A DNA stretch of 60,000 nucleotides, from positions 436,001 through 496,000 of the forward strand of contig OU612069.1 of assembly GCA_914767715.1 (NCBI GenBank). Direction: 5' to 3'. This DNA is from Membranipora membranacea. Its lineage: Eukaryota > Bryozoa > Gymnolaemata > Cheilostomatida > Membraniporidae. Position numbers and translations under genes: made by a program. Positions within the stretch are counted from its first letter, which is position 1. Each line of letters begins with the position of its first letter. Shown here in pieces: positions 14,127-26,580 of the stretch. The notes under the pieces were generated by a model. That model was given only the letters and a program-made list of their open reading frames with translations. It ran no database searches and was not told where the DNA came from.

Positions 14127-17100
14127 ATGTCAGAGATAGGACCTATGATGCCTCCCTCTATGAGGAGGAAATCACAAGATGGCTCAGACGAGGAGAAATC
14201 TATCGGACCCCAAATACCTGGCTGTAAGTAAACATAACTTATCATACTTAATATAAAAGCAATGGTTAGAGAATCTTATCAACTATCAATTGTTGCACTG
14301 CAGCAACAAATACGCACAATCTTATTTCCTGGTCATAAAGATACAAGGAAATATAAATATTTTTTCAATGAGAGAGGTTATGTCTTACTGTACCAACAAT
14401 TCATATTCACGTGGATTACATCTCAGGTTCAGCTCAGCATATGTCATTGATTGATTTTTTTCCAGCGCGCAGCAAGCAGACTGACAGCGATGATGATATG
14501 ACGATCGGTCCTGCCATGCCTCCCAGTTTACCTTCCCAGTCTAGGACTATCGGTGAGTTAGTTAGGCAATCACAGTTTGCTGAATACATAGTAAACTGTC
14601 AATTTACCCTTTATTTCAGATTTCTGTATCAGATAAACTTATGGTGCTTTGCTGGTGATTTAATATAATCTATGTCGCTTCATTACATAGATAATTTTCA
14701 AGTGCAGAACGAAGAAGAAGAGAAATAATAATTACAAATTATAATATGTGATCTGAAAAAAAGTGATAAAAATGTTAGAATCAGACCTTTTCCTAGCAGT
14801 GCTGCTAAGTTCTCAGGTCTGACAAGCCCCATGTCGCCAACCCATGTTATTATACTATCCTTGAGTTATGAAATAATGTGAATTCTGAACGCTTATGACT
14901 TTTTATTATGTACTATACTAGATAATGGCCTGAGAGTTCTATCTAGGATGGATTTAGCACTGATAGTTCAAATATTACCTTATCCTGTTTCCTCGTAGGA
15001 CCTACCATGCCAAGCCAGGGATCAGACTCCTCTGATGATGATTATTGTCCTCAGTTACCACCGGGGCTCCCTGTTGCTCCACCTGCACCAGTTTCTTATC
15101 AGGCTGCTGAGCCTGAAGAAGGTGAGTCAATCTGCTCATATCAAAATATGTGCTCAATAATATCTCGGCATAATTACAAATATTCTATAGGTGTACATTT
15201 TACCCTAAAAGTAGTAAGTTTTTTGCATGTTCGAGCTCATTACTTTATACTTTACACGCATTCCCAATTCAACTAACCAGATTGTGAAAATTTGTACTAG
15301 CTAATATAAAGTCATCTCAAAAATAGAAAAACTGAACTCGTCAATATATAGATAACTTAATGATCATAGTGATCACTCTTTGTCAGTATCAATATAGTGT
15401 ACCTTTCATAAAAAAATAATTCGCTAAAATTAAATTTTCGACCTGCCATTCTTTTTAATTCTTATAACTAAGTATCTAAATGCAATATTAGAGCCATCAG
15501 TGGACAACTTAGATCAAGTTTAGCTTGGCACCAAACAGTGATTCATCAACACCAACAGCAAAAGCAGCCGGATTTTTTTTCTCCGTAATAGAGAGGGAAA
15601 TTGTTGGACAGAGGAGTTCTCATTGACATTAAGGAGACAACTCCCGATTCTCTTATACTAATTTTACCATAACATTGAGTTGACTCATGATAATTTTTGA
15701 CTGTGATGAAATCCTGATTGGAAGATGTTAAATCGCTTCAATATATGAGCCTGCAGTACTCTCACTAGAATCTCATCTATGTATCCACCTGTCATTATTC
15801 TTCTCAATAACTCAGATAAGACAGCTAAGCTTGTCTCCTTAGGAGGAAATAAAGCTTACTTATATTATCAGCATCGTCAACTAAGATTGAACCAATGTCT
15901 TCAATGCCTTCATGTCATGACATACTGTCTCAGATGTGCATACAGCCGTGGTATACAGCCGTGGTATGTACATACAGCTGTGGTATGTGCATACAGCCGT
16001 GGTATGTACACTACCTTATAATATGATACTTTATTTGGCAGAATCCTCCTCAGACGATGAAATGATTGGTCCTGCTCTTGATCTGGCAGCTCCAGCCGGA
16101 GCTCAGTATGATGCTGCCGCAGAATTCGCTGCCAGAAACAGAAGTTTGGAGGCGGAGAAACAGAGGGTAGAAGTGAGTTTACTCACATATAATGTATTAT
16201 ATGTATATATAATATATTATATTATATTACTATATGATTATCAAAGTCATTGAACAGAATTCTTTGAGATTCTCCTTTGTAATAGAAGTCAATATTCCCC
16301 TTAGTTAGAATTTCTTCTTACTGGTCCCACTAATTTAAGATCAACTTCATGCAAAACAACAAAGCGGGCAAAAACTTTTTCCCTTTCATTATGATTTTTT
16401 ATCATGGTATAGCTAAATCCTGATGAGAAACAATACCTATGGTTTCCAGTCTATGCTAAGTCCGATCGAAATATAAGAAATAAAACTTATCCTATCCTCT
16501 CTCCCATGCACTAAATCTAAATCACTTTACTCATTATAATGTCTGACAGTTATGTGGTAATATATTTTGAAGCGAGCATGTGTGTGTACAATCAACGATG
16601 ATAATAGTCAATATTAATGTTTCAATATTTGCTTGTCCAATTAAATGATGTGACAAAAATCCTTTCAAATCTGAGTCGCAATTATTGAGCGCTAGGTAGG
16701 TCTAATTATTGAGCACTAGGTAGGTCTAATTAATTATTGAGCACTAGGTAGGTCTAATTACTGAGCACTAGGTAGGTCTAATTATTGAGCACTAGGTAGG
16801 TCTAATTATTGAGCACTAGGTAGGTCTAATTATTGAGCACTAGGTAGGTCTAATTATTGAGCACTAGGTAGGTCTAATTATTGAGCACTAGGTAGGTCTA
16901 ATTATTGAGCACTAGGTAGGTCTAATTACTGAGCACTAGGTAGGTCTAATTACTGAGCACTAGGTAGGTCTAATTACTGAGCACTAGGTAGGTCTAATTA
17001 CTGAGCACTAGGTAGGTCTAAACTCTAAAGTGATGAGATCCAGTTATTGATTTTTGCTACATGTAACAGGACAAAATGATTGTTACATGATTCTCGTAAG

Positions 17101-19347
17101 TTTGGAAGGTGGAATATTTTTTATCTTAGGATGCCTTTCAAAAAGTGTTAATGTTGAGAAAATTATGATATACATTCTGAAGTCAGAGATACAAATCGGA
17201 TCTTGGGAAATACCACTTAGCTTACCCATTCATAGTTGTCTCTTCCTTTTGAGTTACTTTCAAATCATTATCCCTTACAGTTCAATACGAGGTCTGATGA
17301 CACTTTTTGTGATTTTGTTTTATTCTTTTTTTTTATGTTTTGTAGGATGAGAAGTTGAGACTGGCTGCAGGTAGAGAGGAATGGATGACATCACTTCCTG
17401 TTATCGGCCTAGCTCAGGACATCGGACTAACAGCCCGGACATTTAGAAGTAAAGGACCAGCAGCACAGGACAGCTCATGGACTAAAGCTCCGGGGGATAA
17501 GACAAAGGTTTGTGACTTATAAGTCCATGTTAACCTAAAATACTCTCGTGGCTGACTGATGTTTGTCACAGTTGTATTGCAATGCTGTAACGACTTGCTG
17601 CGTATCACAACATGCATTTTGCACCTGAAGTTCTTTTTTGTAAAGGGCTTGGAGTTGAAATTGAGAAAGTATTGGTACGCTGATTGTAGGCCTACATTGG
17701 TGTTGATTGGCCCGGATCCTGAAACTGAAATTTGATTATTCAACTCAAATTTTGTTATCAGTTCATCTTTAACTTGCTAGAAATGCAAGAAGGTTTTGAC
17801 TGAATTATTTGAATATATCTCCATGATAATGACACCTGGGTATTCTACTGACGTTGCATCATCGTGTGTTTATCAGAATGAGGGAGGAGACAGACCTCCA
17901 GTATCCAACAAGAGGAGATATGAAGATGAGAAACAGAGTAGAAAAGATACAGAGATAGCCGAGAAGCTGACTAAGTTTAATGTGAGTCACATCCACTTAT
18001 ACGTAATTTTATGCTGATTAAAAGTGCAAGATGTAGTGCTACACTTACTTACAACTATAGCCCACACATCCTGATAGGATGACTATAAAGAGTAAATTTA
18101 TGATCTGAATGGATAGTTGGAAGCACTCTTTCATTGGCCATAGGAAAGTAGGTGAACTCATTATTGTGGTTACAAGTTTATTAAACTCTCTGATGTTATA
18201 CTGAGCAGACAGTTATGTGTCAAAGTCACTGCAGGTTCAGTTAGAGACATGTTGACCTCAACTTCCAGGAGTCCCATGTCATTTCAATCAATGGAATTGC
18301 GCGAAATTGTGGAATGCTAGTGGGCAGCTCCTGAGTAGTGAATAAATAACTCAATTATCAGCCACAACAGATAAATCATGATTACACTCTAATACAACAT
18401 TCTAATTTTAGAATTGCTCTTATCGTCTTTGCTGTATTGTAGTTTTTGTATTTTAGGGAGAAAACAGAAAAGTCTCTCTGGTCGAGATGCATGAGAAGAA
18501 AATGAAAAAAGAGAAGGTGAGTTAAGTTTAGACTGAAATCATAGACAAGCTCACATTAGTCTGAGATCATTAACTAGATCGGAATTACGTTGATGGAAGT
18601 GCTTCTGCTAATCTGATACAACTACTGGATGGTTCTTTGGTTTTGTCACTAGCACAGTGCAACTCTGACTAAAACTACAGTTATGCCACAAGTTGCTGAC
18701 ATGAAGGTTGATGTTTCACAAGTATGAACACTTTTGGAGAGTATTCATGTTTGCACTTCGGTCACATAGAGGTTTCTTTTATTATTTACAGAAGAAAAAG
18801 AAGAAAGAGACAGGAGATAAAACAGAGAGAGTTCCGTTCTCTAGAGAGTCAGATCTACAGGTATGTGTAGTCTATGTGTGAGTGATAATAAGTATATACG
18901 GTAACAGTGGTTACTAAACAGGCTGATATTGACTGGTCTGTCGATGGTCTCATAATGATATGTTTCCACCAGCATTTCATAAAAATGTGGATCTCATAAT
19001 TTTCTCTCAAATACTACAACTATACACGCTTATTTTTAGCATATTAGAATATTAGATTGCAGTTACGTAATGAATTGATAAAGAAAATTAAATATCGATA
19101 CATCCAACTGTTTCGTCTGATATGGTATTCAATAAGTCACTCAGTCACTCAGTATAAAGCACCTACCTTCCCAACTTAGCAGTTTCCTCGTTATATGAGG
19201 ATTTGTGATCGTGTTCAGTTATTGTCATATTATCACTTCTTTTCTTTTCAGGTAAACAAGTTTGACGAGGCACAACGTAAAAGTATACTGAAGAAGGCAG
19301 CCCAGCTTGACAACAGATTTGGGCATGGCAGCCAAAAATACGAGTGA
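14127..19347 (+). CDS. GPALPP1: GPALPP motifs-containing protein 1 (DUF3752)
   Basis: Nine exons: 14127-14223, 14466-14552, 14999-15121, 16042-16172, 17346-17507, 17877-17981, 18457-18516, 18792-18860 and 19252-19347. They give 309 aa, all with GT-AG borders. The N-terminal half carries acidic Ser/Asp stretches and repeated GP(A/M)(L/M)PP-like motifs: IGPMMPPSM near residue 4, IGPAMPPSL, CPQLPPGLP and MIGPALDLA. The C-terminal half is the DUF3752 core: REEWMTSLP, then LTARTFRSKGP, SSWTKAPGDK, a basic KKKKKE run, VPFSRESDLQ and VNKFDEAQRKSILKKA. Vertebrate orthologues have ESWMTELPP...RTFKRR and IPFDRDKDLKVNRFDEAQKKALIKKS. It is a nuclear protein of unclear biochemical role. The GPALPP motifs are more degenerate than in vertebrates. 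It is unrelated to its neighbours. Confidence 0.93.
15943..16012. repeat. Short tandem repeat in GPALPP1 intron 3
   Basis: About four imperfect units of CATACAGCCGTGGTATGT with variant spacing, ending 29 nt before exon 4. The repeat sits close to the acceptor of exon 4 (16042) but leaves its TTTATTTGGCAG site intact. Confidence 0.8.
16681..17021. repeat. 24-bp minisatellite, 14 copies, GPALPP1 intron 4
   Basis: Unit TTGAGCACTAGGTAGGTCTA plus AATTA (24 bp), counted 14 times. The first copy has GCGCTAGG in place of GCACTAGG and the second is followed by an extra AATT. The last four units and one earlier unit carry TTACTGAG instead of TTATTGAG, so variant units are grouped rather than scattered. 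That suggests expansion by unequal exchange or slippage. Confidence 0.95.
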
Positions 19348-19976
19348 TCATATCATCATGTCAGGTGAACATATTCTGTTACCGAGAAAAATGATAAGGG
19401 ATGCTAGACACTCATGATATAAATGACCCAATTTTTCATGAGCGAAAAAGGGAAGATATTGATGCTGTATTTGAGTTCCTCACACGCACATCTTGCTTTG
19501 GGACAAATGTGATGGGTCTTGTTCGCTGATCTAGATAAGCGAGTTAGGTGATTGAGTCATCAGTCAACCATATCAGGGAACTCTTTTTGGATATGGAGTG
19601 AGTTAATCCGAACAGATTATCACTCAATGGAGCAACTTTTTTTTTGGACGTTTATTCATCTGGTGTTTCCTGTTTTTCCTTTCATAATGTCAGCAAAGGA
19701 AGCAACAGTGAGTTTTACTCACTGGAAATACATAGCTGGTAAAACCTCAGCATTAGTAGAGTATAGTTACTATTTCAATATGACACTTTGACTATTTGAT
19801 GTCAGCTGTTTGTTGGCTCATTCTTGTCATTATCCTCATCCGACAGTCTTTTTGCGTTAGAATCATGTGTTCTGTTGAATTAGATTATTGCAAGATGATT
19901 GTTAGGCCAGTCAAGTCGTGTTTTTGCACAACAATGCGGGTGTGAATTTTTCTGTCGTGGCGCGCTATATTTTTCA

Positions 19977-19982
19977 ATAAAT
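19977..19982 (+). terminator. Candidate poly(A) signal for GPALPP1
   Basis: AATAAA about 630 nt after the stop at 19345-19347. It is the first canonical signal seen downstream, but a noncanonical earlier site cannot be excluded. Confidence 0.4.
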
Positions 19983-20098
19983 CTCCTTATGGTAATATTA
20001 GACACTGAAAAGGTATACACTGAGACACTTATATTTGAGTACTATTACACAAAATAGAGTTGTTTCCCCATAGTACCCTGTGTAGACAATTTCTTGAT

Positions 20099-20209
20099 TT
20101 ACATATTACATTGGTCAAAATAGTTGTTTTGACTGCCCAGCTTCAAACATTTATCCCACACAGCCTTGGGTAATACAGAGCTGCCTGATAGCTGCCTCAA
20201 CTTTTCTAT
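20099..20209 (-). other. Exon-like stretch, possible terminal exon of an unknown gene
   Basis: On the minus strand a strong acceptor (TTTTGTTTTCCAG) is followed by an open frame of 36 residues to TAA at 20101-20099. It starts IEKLRQLSGSSVLPKAVWDK and continues CLKLGSQNNYF. The composition looks coding and the acceptor is good. However, I found no matching upstream exon on the minus strand up to 26.4 kb and I do not recognise the peptide. It could be a relic exon or chance. Confidence 0.35.
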
Positions 20210-23182
20210 CTGGAAAACAAAATGGTATTAAGACAATTATAGTTTTTTTCCAGGTCAATTTACAAACATTGTCCAAACAAAAGCACAGAAGAGAAATGTT
20301 TCAAATTATGAAGTTCAGATTTGTCTCCTCATTCCAATATTTCTAATCTCCACCCATCGGTAGGTATACATCAGCTTATTATGGTGTGTAATACAGTCAT
20401 ATTATGTATCACAAATAATATACTAACCCGTCAGTGTCACACTGTTCTGTAAGCTATAAGGGATATATAGCAGACTCTACAGGTTGTTAAATTTAACACA
20501 GAACCACAGACATAACCCCTATATTTCAGGCAGCATTATTTGGGACAAAGATAAGGGCTTATCGAGAGAACATTAATGAGGATAATCCGCTGTTTTGAAA
20601 CTTTGTGGGCAGAGAAGGAGAAAGATAGATCACCAGGTGAGCAGCAGCTATTATTGTGCAGCAGCAGGTTCTCATTTTGAGTATTCTGCTTCATGGTGTG
20701 AACTTCAAATTCCCTGGAAGAAATATCAATGCAATATCTATTGCAACGTGTCAGGGATTGTGGGACAGAAGTCACTTGTCGCTTGTTGGATGGGTGTTCT
20801 GAAGCATAGGTTGTCTTACAGAGGTTGGAAGCTGTTGTATCACAGGAGCTATGGTTAAGGCCACCGCCAAATTACTAATATTGGATAAACTTTTACCATT
20901 AGTCATATGAAGGATATGATCAATATATGCTAGTAAGCTTGAGTGTTTCTTCAAGTGTTGCTGTATTTTGAAGAGTCAAAAACAGATGTTTTGGCTTCAC
21001 GATGGCCTGCCTCGGTATTGATACTCGAAGAGATGGCAGCTTTTCTCGAGCATCAGCTACCTTTATAATATTTTGATAGATTAGCCACAGCTCAGCAACG
21101 GGTCACCGACTAACCGAGATACCAAGTTATCTGTCGATTATGAAATGTTAACTGGAATAGCATAAGCTAAAAAAGAGTATCTTAAACTTGTTATCTAATT
21201 GTAGCAAGAAAACTTTAACTTGAAATTTATTACGAATTATTATTACTGGGCCCCAAGTCTATCCTCGGGGCATGTCCAACTCCCGTCTTAGCCAAGTTTG
21301 ACATGTAAATAAAATGTGGTGTTATTTAGCCGATGCGCCTTTCACTCAAATTCCTCCATCGGTACACTGATAGATAATGATAGGTCTGCTCTCTCGATGA
21401 TGTCACACATAATTTTGTACCTGACCAAGCTTGACTTGACTTATAATTACTGGTTATATAGCATCAGTAGAGCTTCTCTCACTGAGAAAATCACCAGCCT
21501 TACGCTGCTCTGGTGATTATTAAATATCACTACTAGGTGATTATCAGTCTATTATTAAGTGAGACTCTCCGGTATTATTTATGTCTGAGAGGTAGGAGAG
21601 AGTAAGTGAGGAGGGGAGGAGGCCCGGAGGAGGAGGAGACTTCATCTGTCCATCACACCAGAAGATATTACATCATGTACATCGCACCAGTACAGAAAGA
21701 CGGCAGGTGTTAAATTAACAGGCATTGCCGAAAAGATTGAGTTGAATTGTCACTGAAGTTTAACATAAAAACTATTTAATTTGGGTATCTTGTGATTGAA
21801 GGTAAAATGTTGAAATCTAATAATTATGATTTCATGTTTAGCTAGTTTCCTGTTTCCTGTGACTTGGTAGCAATAAATATTCTTTGTGATAATTATTACT
21901 CTCTTCTAGAAATTAGCTCTCATTATACTTTTAATGGTCTACTACCCGAGTAGCTGGCTGCTGGCATATTACAACCTAATAGTGGGAAGGATAGGACGTA
22001 TATACACCCAATGGTGCCTGGGGCTGGAACAATCCACAAACGCTCCACTAGTGGGAACCCATGACTTCTGCGACTCAACTCGCAGGAGCGTGATTGTGCC
22101 ATCTTGCCAACAGAAGGAAAGATACTCAATACGTTGATACCAGGGCCATCGTAAAGTGTCCTTACATGCTATTGGGAAAACTTTAAAATCACCATAAGAT
22201 TTATTATTGCACTCAGCTTCATTCATGCAGAGGAGTTTTAACAGGTAGTCAGTGATTTTATTGCTTTGCACTCATTCAATGTAGAGTTAGTCTTGTTGAC
22301 AAAACAGCAGATAAGTCACAGTGTCCACACACAGTGTGAAATGTCACATTGTCGTGATGATATTTGCTCAGGCTTGTCAATTTGATGAATGATATTTTTG
22401 ACTGCTATTGCGCCATCCGTTTCAGAGGTTTATTTATAATAACCGTCCAATTGACGCCGTCAAAAAAGTATACAATTTTAATGGAACATGAATAAAGTGG
22501 CCTAGAAAAAGAAATTGGGGGCTGCAGTGATAGACAAAGCGCTGGAGAATTTTGACTAGGTGATGTTTCAGTCTTACCAATATCCTGTATTTATTGCGAT
22601 ATCTACTTTACTGTGGATTATGTGAAATTATTCATGTTAGAACATCCAGGTTTAGGTTAAGTCAAAGTATCAAAAAATTCTGTCTGGTTGTAAAAATTAA
22701 GCTAACATGTGGTTTGTTGCTTATACCTGGCCAGCCATCCCTCTGTATATCCCCCAACCAAAAGATTTAGACAAAAGAAGGCCCCTGTTCTAGCTTGCTA
22801 GGGTAATAGGTACATTTTGAGGATGAGGTGGCCCCAATGCGTGAACATATCCTTTAGATATTCTTGATTAATAACTTCTCTTGAATGCATAGATTAGTGA
22901 GAATTCACAAAGACACTCCAGTTGTGTTGAGTAGTTTGTATTTACAAATTGTATACTGCTGCACACAGAACATGAGTAATCTCTTTTGTTAAGATGAGGT
23001 CCTTCTTTAAGGTCCTTTTCCTCTCTCATCACCTCAGAGTGCTTTTGAGGTCACAACTGTGTGATTTTACCAAAATCATTATTCTTCTGTGAAAAATACT
23101 CGACAACACGCTGTAAGGTACTGAATCTACAGCGCTTGAAACATGCAAAGCACTAGCAGGAATGGACTTTCCAAGCACATTG

Positions 23183-23267
23183 GCTTGAGTTTCTTTTCCT
23201 TAGTACAGGGTATGACATAACTGTTGCTTGAGTTTCTTTTCCTTAGTACAGGTATGACATAACTGTA
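23183..23267. repeat. 43-bp tandem duplication
   Basis: GCTTGAGTTTCTTTTCCTTA...GTATGACATAACTGT is present twice back to back (23183-23225 and 23226-23267), differing by one G. This is a recent local duplication. Confidence 0.9.
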
Positions 23268-24641
23268 GCTAGCACCATTTTCCGTTATTTAAATCAGGTT
23301 GAGTAAATATTACCAAGCAATAACATTTCAAAATTTAAAATCTGCACAAAAAGGCAAATTTCTTCTCTTGGGAATACTTTACTTCTCTGTGTAATTTCAC
23401 CATTTTCAGTAATCGTTCACCCATTACAGCTGTGCCCTGACCATTCAATAGTGCACCACCTGTTAGTGCCGTAAAATCACTTCCCCCCTGCTGAACATTC
23501 CACAATATTGTGTATTCATACAGGCTGACTTTATCTAAGCTAATTTAGTGAAAAGCTGCATTATGTATTTCACAAATTGATATAATATAATCTCCCTATA
23601 TCAAATCTCACTGACACAATACTTTGTATCACTTATAAATAGTCAGACTAATTAGGTAACAATAAGCTCTTTTGTTCACCTTCACATACTCAAATGCTGT
23701 GAATAAAAAGCATGATATCTTAATAGCCTCAAGGCTATCACGCCGTGATCCTACTGGGCTGGTAATAGGTCACATATAATGTAATGGGAGAGGGGGATTT
23801 AGGATATGTAGGCTATTATTACAGAAGCTTATCTTGGTTCTGCGCTCACATAGTTTACTTTGTGGTATTGATAGGACCAGTGGACCTGCAGTGTTTATCA
23901 CACACTGCCTGTATACTCTGTGTGATATATGTGTGACAATGACTCAGAAAGAACGCTGATAATACACTCCATCAGAGAGAACGGTGATAACACACCAGGA
24001 TTGTAATTAGCTTGGCTGTGTTGAGGGTGAGTTATTTCTATTTTGGGCTAATGCTCAAAATTGGTGAGAGGGAGGGGTACATGCTCGGGGGGGGGGGGAA
24101 GGGACGAGACATACTCGAGGAAGGGAAGCTATATGTTGCAATGTTATCGGGAAGGGCGTAAGTTTGCAATATACTGTGATACTAAATACGGCAGAAGATT
24201 TCTAATGTACTACTCAGATTTCTTTACCGATTACATGACAGTACCTCTCTTGGCTTCAGCCTTGAGATGGCAGGCTTCTCAGCGCTGATTGGCAAACAGA
24301 GAACGCTCCATTTAGTTTGCCAAAGACAGTCACCACGTTCATCAATTGTCTTTGGCTTGGATATTGGTTTCACTTAGTGGAGAGAGTGCATTTATACTCA
24401 TAATGTTACAAGATTTCACAGATAATATAATAGCTTTCCAGCTTTGTGAACTTGTCAATTGTATGGACCAGATGTTCTTCACCTATCCTTGTAATGTCGA
24501 GTGTCTGATTCCAATAATCCATAATGATATCAGTACATTGAGAGTGCAACAGGCTGTGGCCGGACATTGATTCATGTACATTGATAAGTGAATCATCATC
24601 GATAATAACTACTGTCAATCATTATGTTAATTTGTTTACAG

Positions 24642-24737
24642 GGTTTCAAAAGTTGAACTTTTGTTGGATATTTCCTCTCAGTAGCTGCAAAGGATAACAT
24701 CCTCAGAACCCAGCACCTCTGTCTCTACAAAGTCTCC
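24642..24737 (+). other. Possible 5' noncoding exon of the FERM gene
   Basis: TTTGTTTACAG precedes and CTCC|GTAAGTATA follows a 96-nt stretch with stops in the frames I read. The flanking splice sites are good. It could be an untranslated exon spliced to the FERM gene, whose ATG lies at 26581. This rests on the splice sites only. Confidence 0.25.
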
Positions 24738-25978
24738 GTAAGTATAAAATTCTATAGTTATGGCTCAGCCAGGTTTTTTGACATGCGTTGTTAGGCCTTA
24801 CCAATGTCATCAGTATTTAAATTTGTCTGTAGATTACAATTTGGTCTAAAATCATTATGCTGTTTGTTGTATAGAAATATTTCACAACTGATTTGTATTG
24901 TCAGCCTCCGCAAAAAAATTGTATGAGAGGCAACATAAAAAACTGAACGCTTAATAATAAATAATAGATCACATCGGCGCTTGACTCAGTGCTGACCCAG
25001 CGCATATTTCAGTTACGCACATTGTATCCTAAAAGCTTAAGGTATCATTTCTGTATCACATTCTCTCTGCTACTGACACGAGCTTGGTATAGAATCTGAT
25101 ACAGTTGTTGTTATTGAAAAACAGCTCCAGCAATGTCCGCACTTACTTTCCATTCATGAAAACCGATCCCATCAACTTTTAAACTTTTCTCTCAATGACA
25201 CACAGAGCTGCTGTGACAAATGAATTTCTATTGTTGTCTTTTGTTTGATAGTTATTAATTAAAGAGTGTGGTTCTTGATATTGAACTAACAACAATAGGT
25301 ACTTAGGTGCTTTGTATGTATTGTTCTCTCAGGTATGGATAGGTTGTATTGCAGGCCTACATATCCAACATAACCTAGAGTGCTTTTAGGGACACAACTC
25401 AAAGTAGAGACCTAGCCTTGTGTCAGGCCAGGTTGCAACGTCGACAATTAGATTGCACGATCATCAATAATAATGTCTGCTGCCCGTGTCCATGATACAC
25501 TGTGAACCTAGGACTTCTCCATGTTGTACCTGTTAAATAAAGCAACAGCGTCGCTCGAGACTGAGGCTCAGTTTCAGAAGCAAGGCCAGCAAGACTTATG
25601 AGAGGATATAGGCGAGGTTGTCTCGAGCACCAACGATAGTCATTCCTGTCGTATTTTTGTTTTACAGAACTGATAATTCAATATTTAATGTGACCATCAA
25701 CTGTGCAGTTGAGGCCCTATGCTGAAGCTTAGCTCTGTCATCAACAAAGCAGTTAAAAAAGTGCCACACTTTAAACAGCAGCTTTTAATCTGAAGCCGAA
25801 ACCCTTATCAATCTTATCATTGGTTTGGTAGACAATTTAAGTTTTTACGCTGTTGCTCAATCCAGCCTAATCCTATAATTAAATTCCTTAATTGACACAA
25901 ATGCTCACTTTATAATTAGATGGAAATGTGTCAACTAACTGATCAGTGTGTTAATGAAACATTCCAAAGGTATCTCCT

Positions 25979-26060
25979 AGCCTGTCTTAACCAGCTTTGT
26001 TAGGTGTTCGGGGGTCCCCCGCCCCCCCCGACCGAACAAAGCTTGTGAAGACAGGCTAGG
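25979..26060. repeat. Palindromic GC-rich element
   Basis: Imperfect inverted repeat. The left arm is CTAGCCTGTCTTAACCAGCT followed by TTGTTAGGTGTTCGGGGG. The right arm is CCCCCCCCGACCGAACAAAG followed by CTTGTGAAGACAGGCTAG. A right-arm-like sequence, AACAAAGCTTGTCAAGACTGGC preceded by a C run, recurs at 46831-46862. It is probably a small foldback element present in several copies. Confidence 0.6.
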
Positions 26061-26580
26061 TATATCCATTCTTAAACCTATTTATCATGCTTGTGGTGAG
26101 AATCTGTCCTACGCAAACAATAAGATTTGTAATTCTTACTATCAATTTTATCTCTGGAAGCATAGCCCTTTATCTAACTGGAAACACAGAATGACGCTTT
26201 GGGACATATTAAACCCAGCAAAGCCCTGCCAGTCATCAGGTCTGCAAAGTGTATCTAGTACCAGCTTGTAAGAGAAGGAGAGGGGCTAATTACAACTTCT
26301 CCCTAGTTTAACAACTAGCTTATCCCGAAACCCGGAAAAGGAAGTCAGTTGAAATTCCCAAAAACCCATTCGTACATCTCACCAACAGGGTTAGAATTAT
26401 TGTATAACAACAGTCTGTTATTTATCTATAGAGATATCTAACCAGGATCTTAAGGCCAAAGGTGTCTCCAGTCTCACAAGTTGGTGTTGCTGTGAAGGGA
26501 TTATTGAGCTGTCAGGTTGGGAGGCAGCTGTGATGATCTCAGACTGAGAGAAGAAGGATAAGAGACAGACGAAGCCGGCC

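Larger units (their letters stand above)
19348..26580. other. Long intergenic region, about 7 kb, no confirmed gene
   Basis: After GPALPP1, with an AATAAA signal at 19977-19982, no gene can be supported until the FERM gene. Features within it are listed separately: an exon-like stretch at 20099-20209, a 43-bp tandem duplication at 23183-23267, an exon-like stretch at 24642-24737 and a palindrome at 25979-26060. Purine-rich and G-rich patches occur near 21600-21640 and 24085-24100. ORFs are short and show no family motif. Confidence 0.5.

Noticed and set aside
16681-17021. CRISPR-like array in GPALPP1 intron 4
   Set aside because: Repeats abut with no unique spacers; a simple 24-bp minisatellite.
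24061-24288. 75-codon plus-strand ORF starting in a G-rich patch
   Set aside because: Gly-rich start comes from a G homopolymer; no splice context or family motif.
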